Source of the DNA: an uncultured Erythrobacter sp.
GTDB lineage: Bacteria; Pseudomonadota; Alphaproteobacteria; Sphingomonadales; Sphingomonadaceae
NCBI GenBank assembly: GCA_947499505.1
Contig: CANMOQ010000002.1
Span: 930,001-994,000, forward strand
DNA: 64,000 nt
Direction of reading: 5' to 3'
Of this stretch, positions 63,849-64,000 are shown in pieces; the stretch's first letter is position 1, and each line of letters starts with the position of its first letter. The notes under the pieces are model-generated. The model was given only the letters and a program-made list of their open reading frames with translations. It was not told where the DNA came from and did no database searches. The translations under genes and the position numbers were made by a program.

Positions 63849-64000
63849 CCGGTGTCACAACAACTGCAAGCCCGATTTGTTTGATTGCCAATCCGTCTGA
63901 AAGTTGTCAGCACGAGCGGGTACAAGCATTTGGCAGTCCGCCCCGTGCTGGCTGAAGGGAGCGCTTGAAGGTGCGAGACGACGATAATTTGCGAGGTCAA

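Noticed and set aside
63882-63891. Single TGATTG unit as a sixth tandem operator upstream of the TRAP operon
   Set aside because: No neighbouring unit is in 10-bp register, so it was not counted.

Overview
The window looks like chromosome from a marine alphaproteobacterium, most likely a sphingomonad (Erythrobacteraceae-like). The grounds are many large TonB-dependent receptors (TBDRs) with Caulobacter/Sphingomonas-type plugs, no SusD partner, moderately high GC and typical alphaproteobacterial gene families. This placement comes from gene content, not a database search.

Positions 1-29000 hold several small independent units. (1) The 3' part of a TBDR followed by a sulfatase. (2) A CPA2 cation/proton antiporter, a three-gene redox operon on the minus strand (DsbA/FrnE-like, FAD monooxygenase, TrxR-like without its cysteine pair) and a divergent HxlR regulator. 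A 34-bp element shared by two promoter regions links the antiporter and the operon. (3) A complete tripartite RND efflux operon. (4) A DUF3617 gene and an EF-hand gene divergent from an ECF sigma factor with its putative anti-sigma partner. (5) An autotransporter followed 13 bp later by a full-length BamA paralogue and then a CecR-like TetR regulator. (6) A GNAT/TetR pair divergent from a Baeyer-Villiger-type monooxygenase, with a clear palindrome between them.

Positions 29000-63800 are one large catabolic locus whose content fits ulvan, the sulfated rhamnose/uronate polysaccharide of green algae. It has two TBDRs, one broken by an in-frame TAA. Extracellular or periplasmic enzymes are two BNR-type propeller proteins that look like PL25 and PL24 ulvan lyases, GH105, GH106, a GH43-like protein, an unassigned DUF5060/TIM-barrel protein and a formylglycine sulfatase. 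L-rhamnose catabolism is complete to pyruvate: mutarotase, isomerase, kinase, aldolase-dehydrogenase fusion and lactate dehydrogenase. KduI handles unsaturated uronate, and uptake is by an NCS1-like permease and a TRAP transporter. KduD, KDG kinase and KDPG aldolase are not in the window.

The most notable unexplained structure is regulatory. Five promoter regions of this locus carry three to five tandem 10-bp units beginning TGA/TGATT, in perfect 10-bp register. The only regulator gene in the locus is a DeoR-family protein at 33772-34569, so these are proposed to be its operators and to define one regulon.
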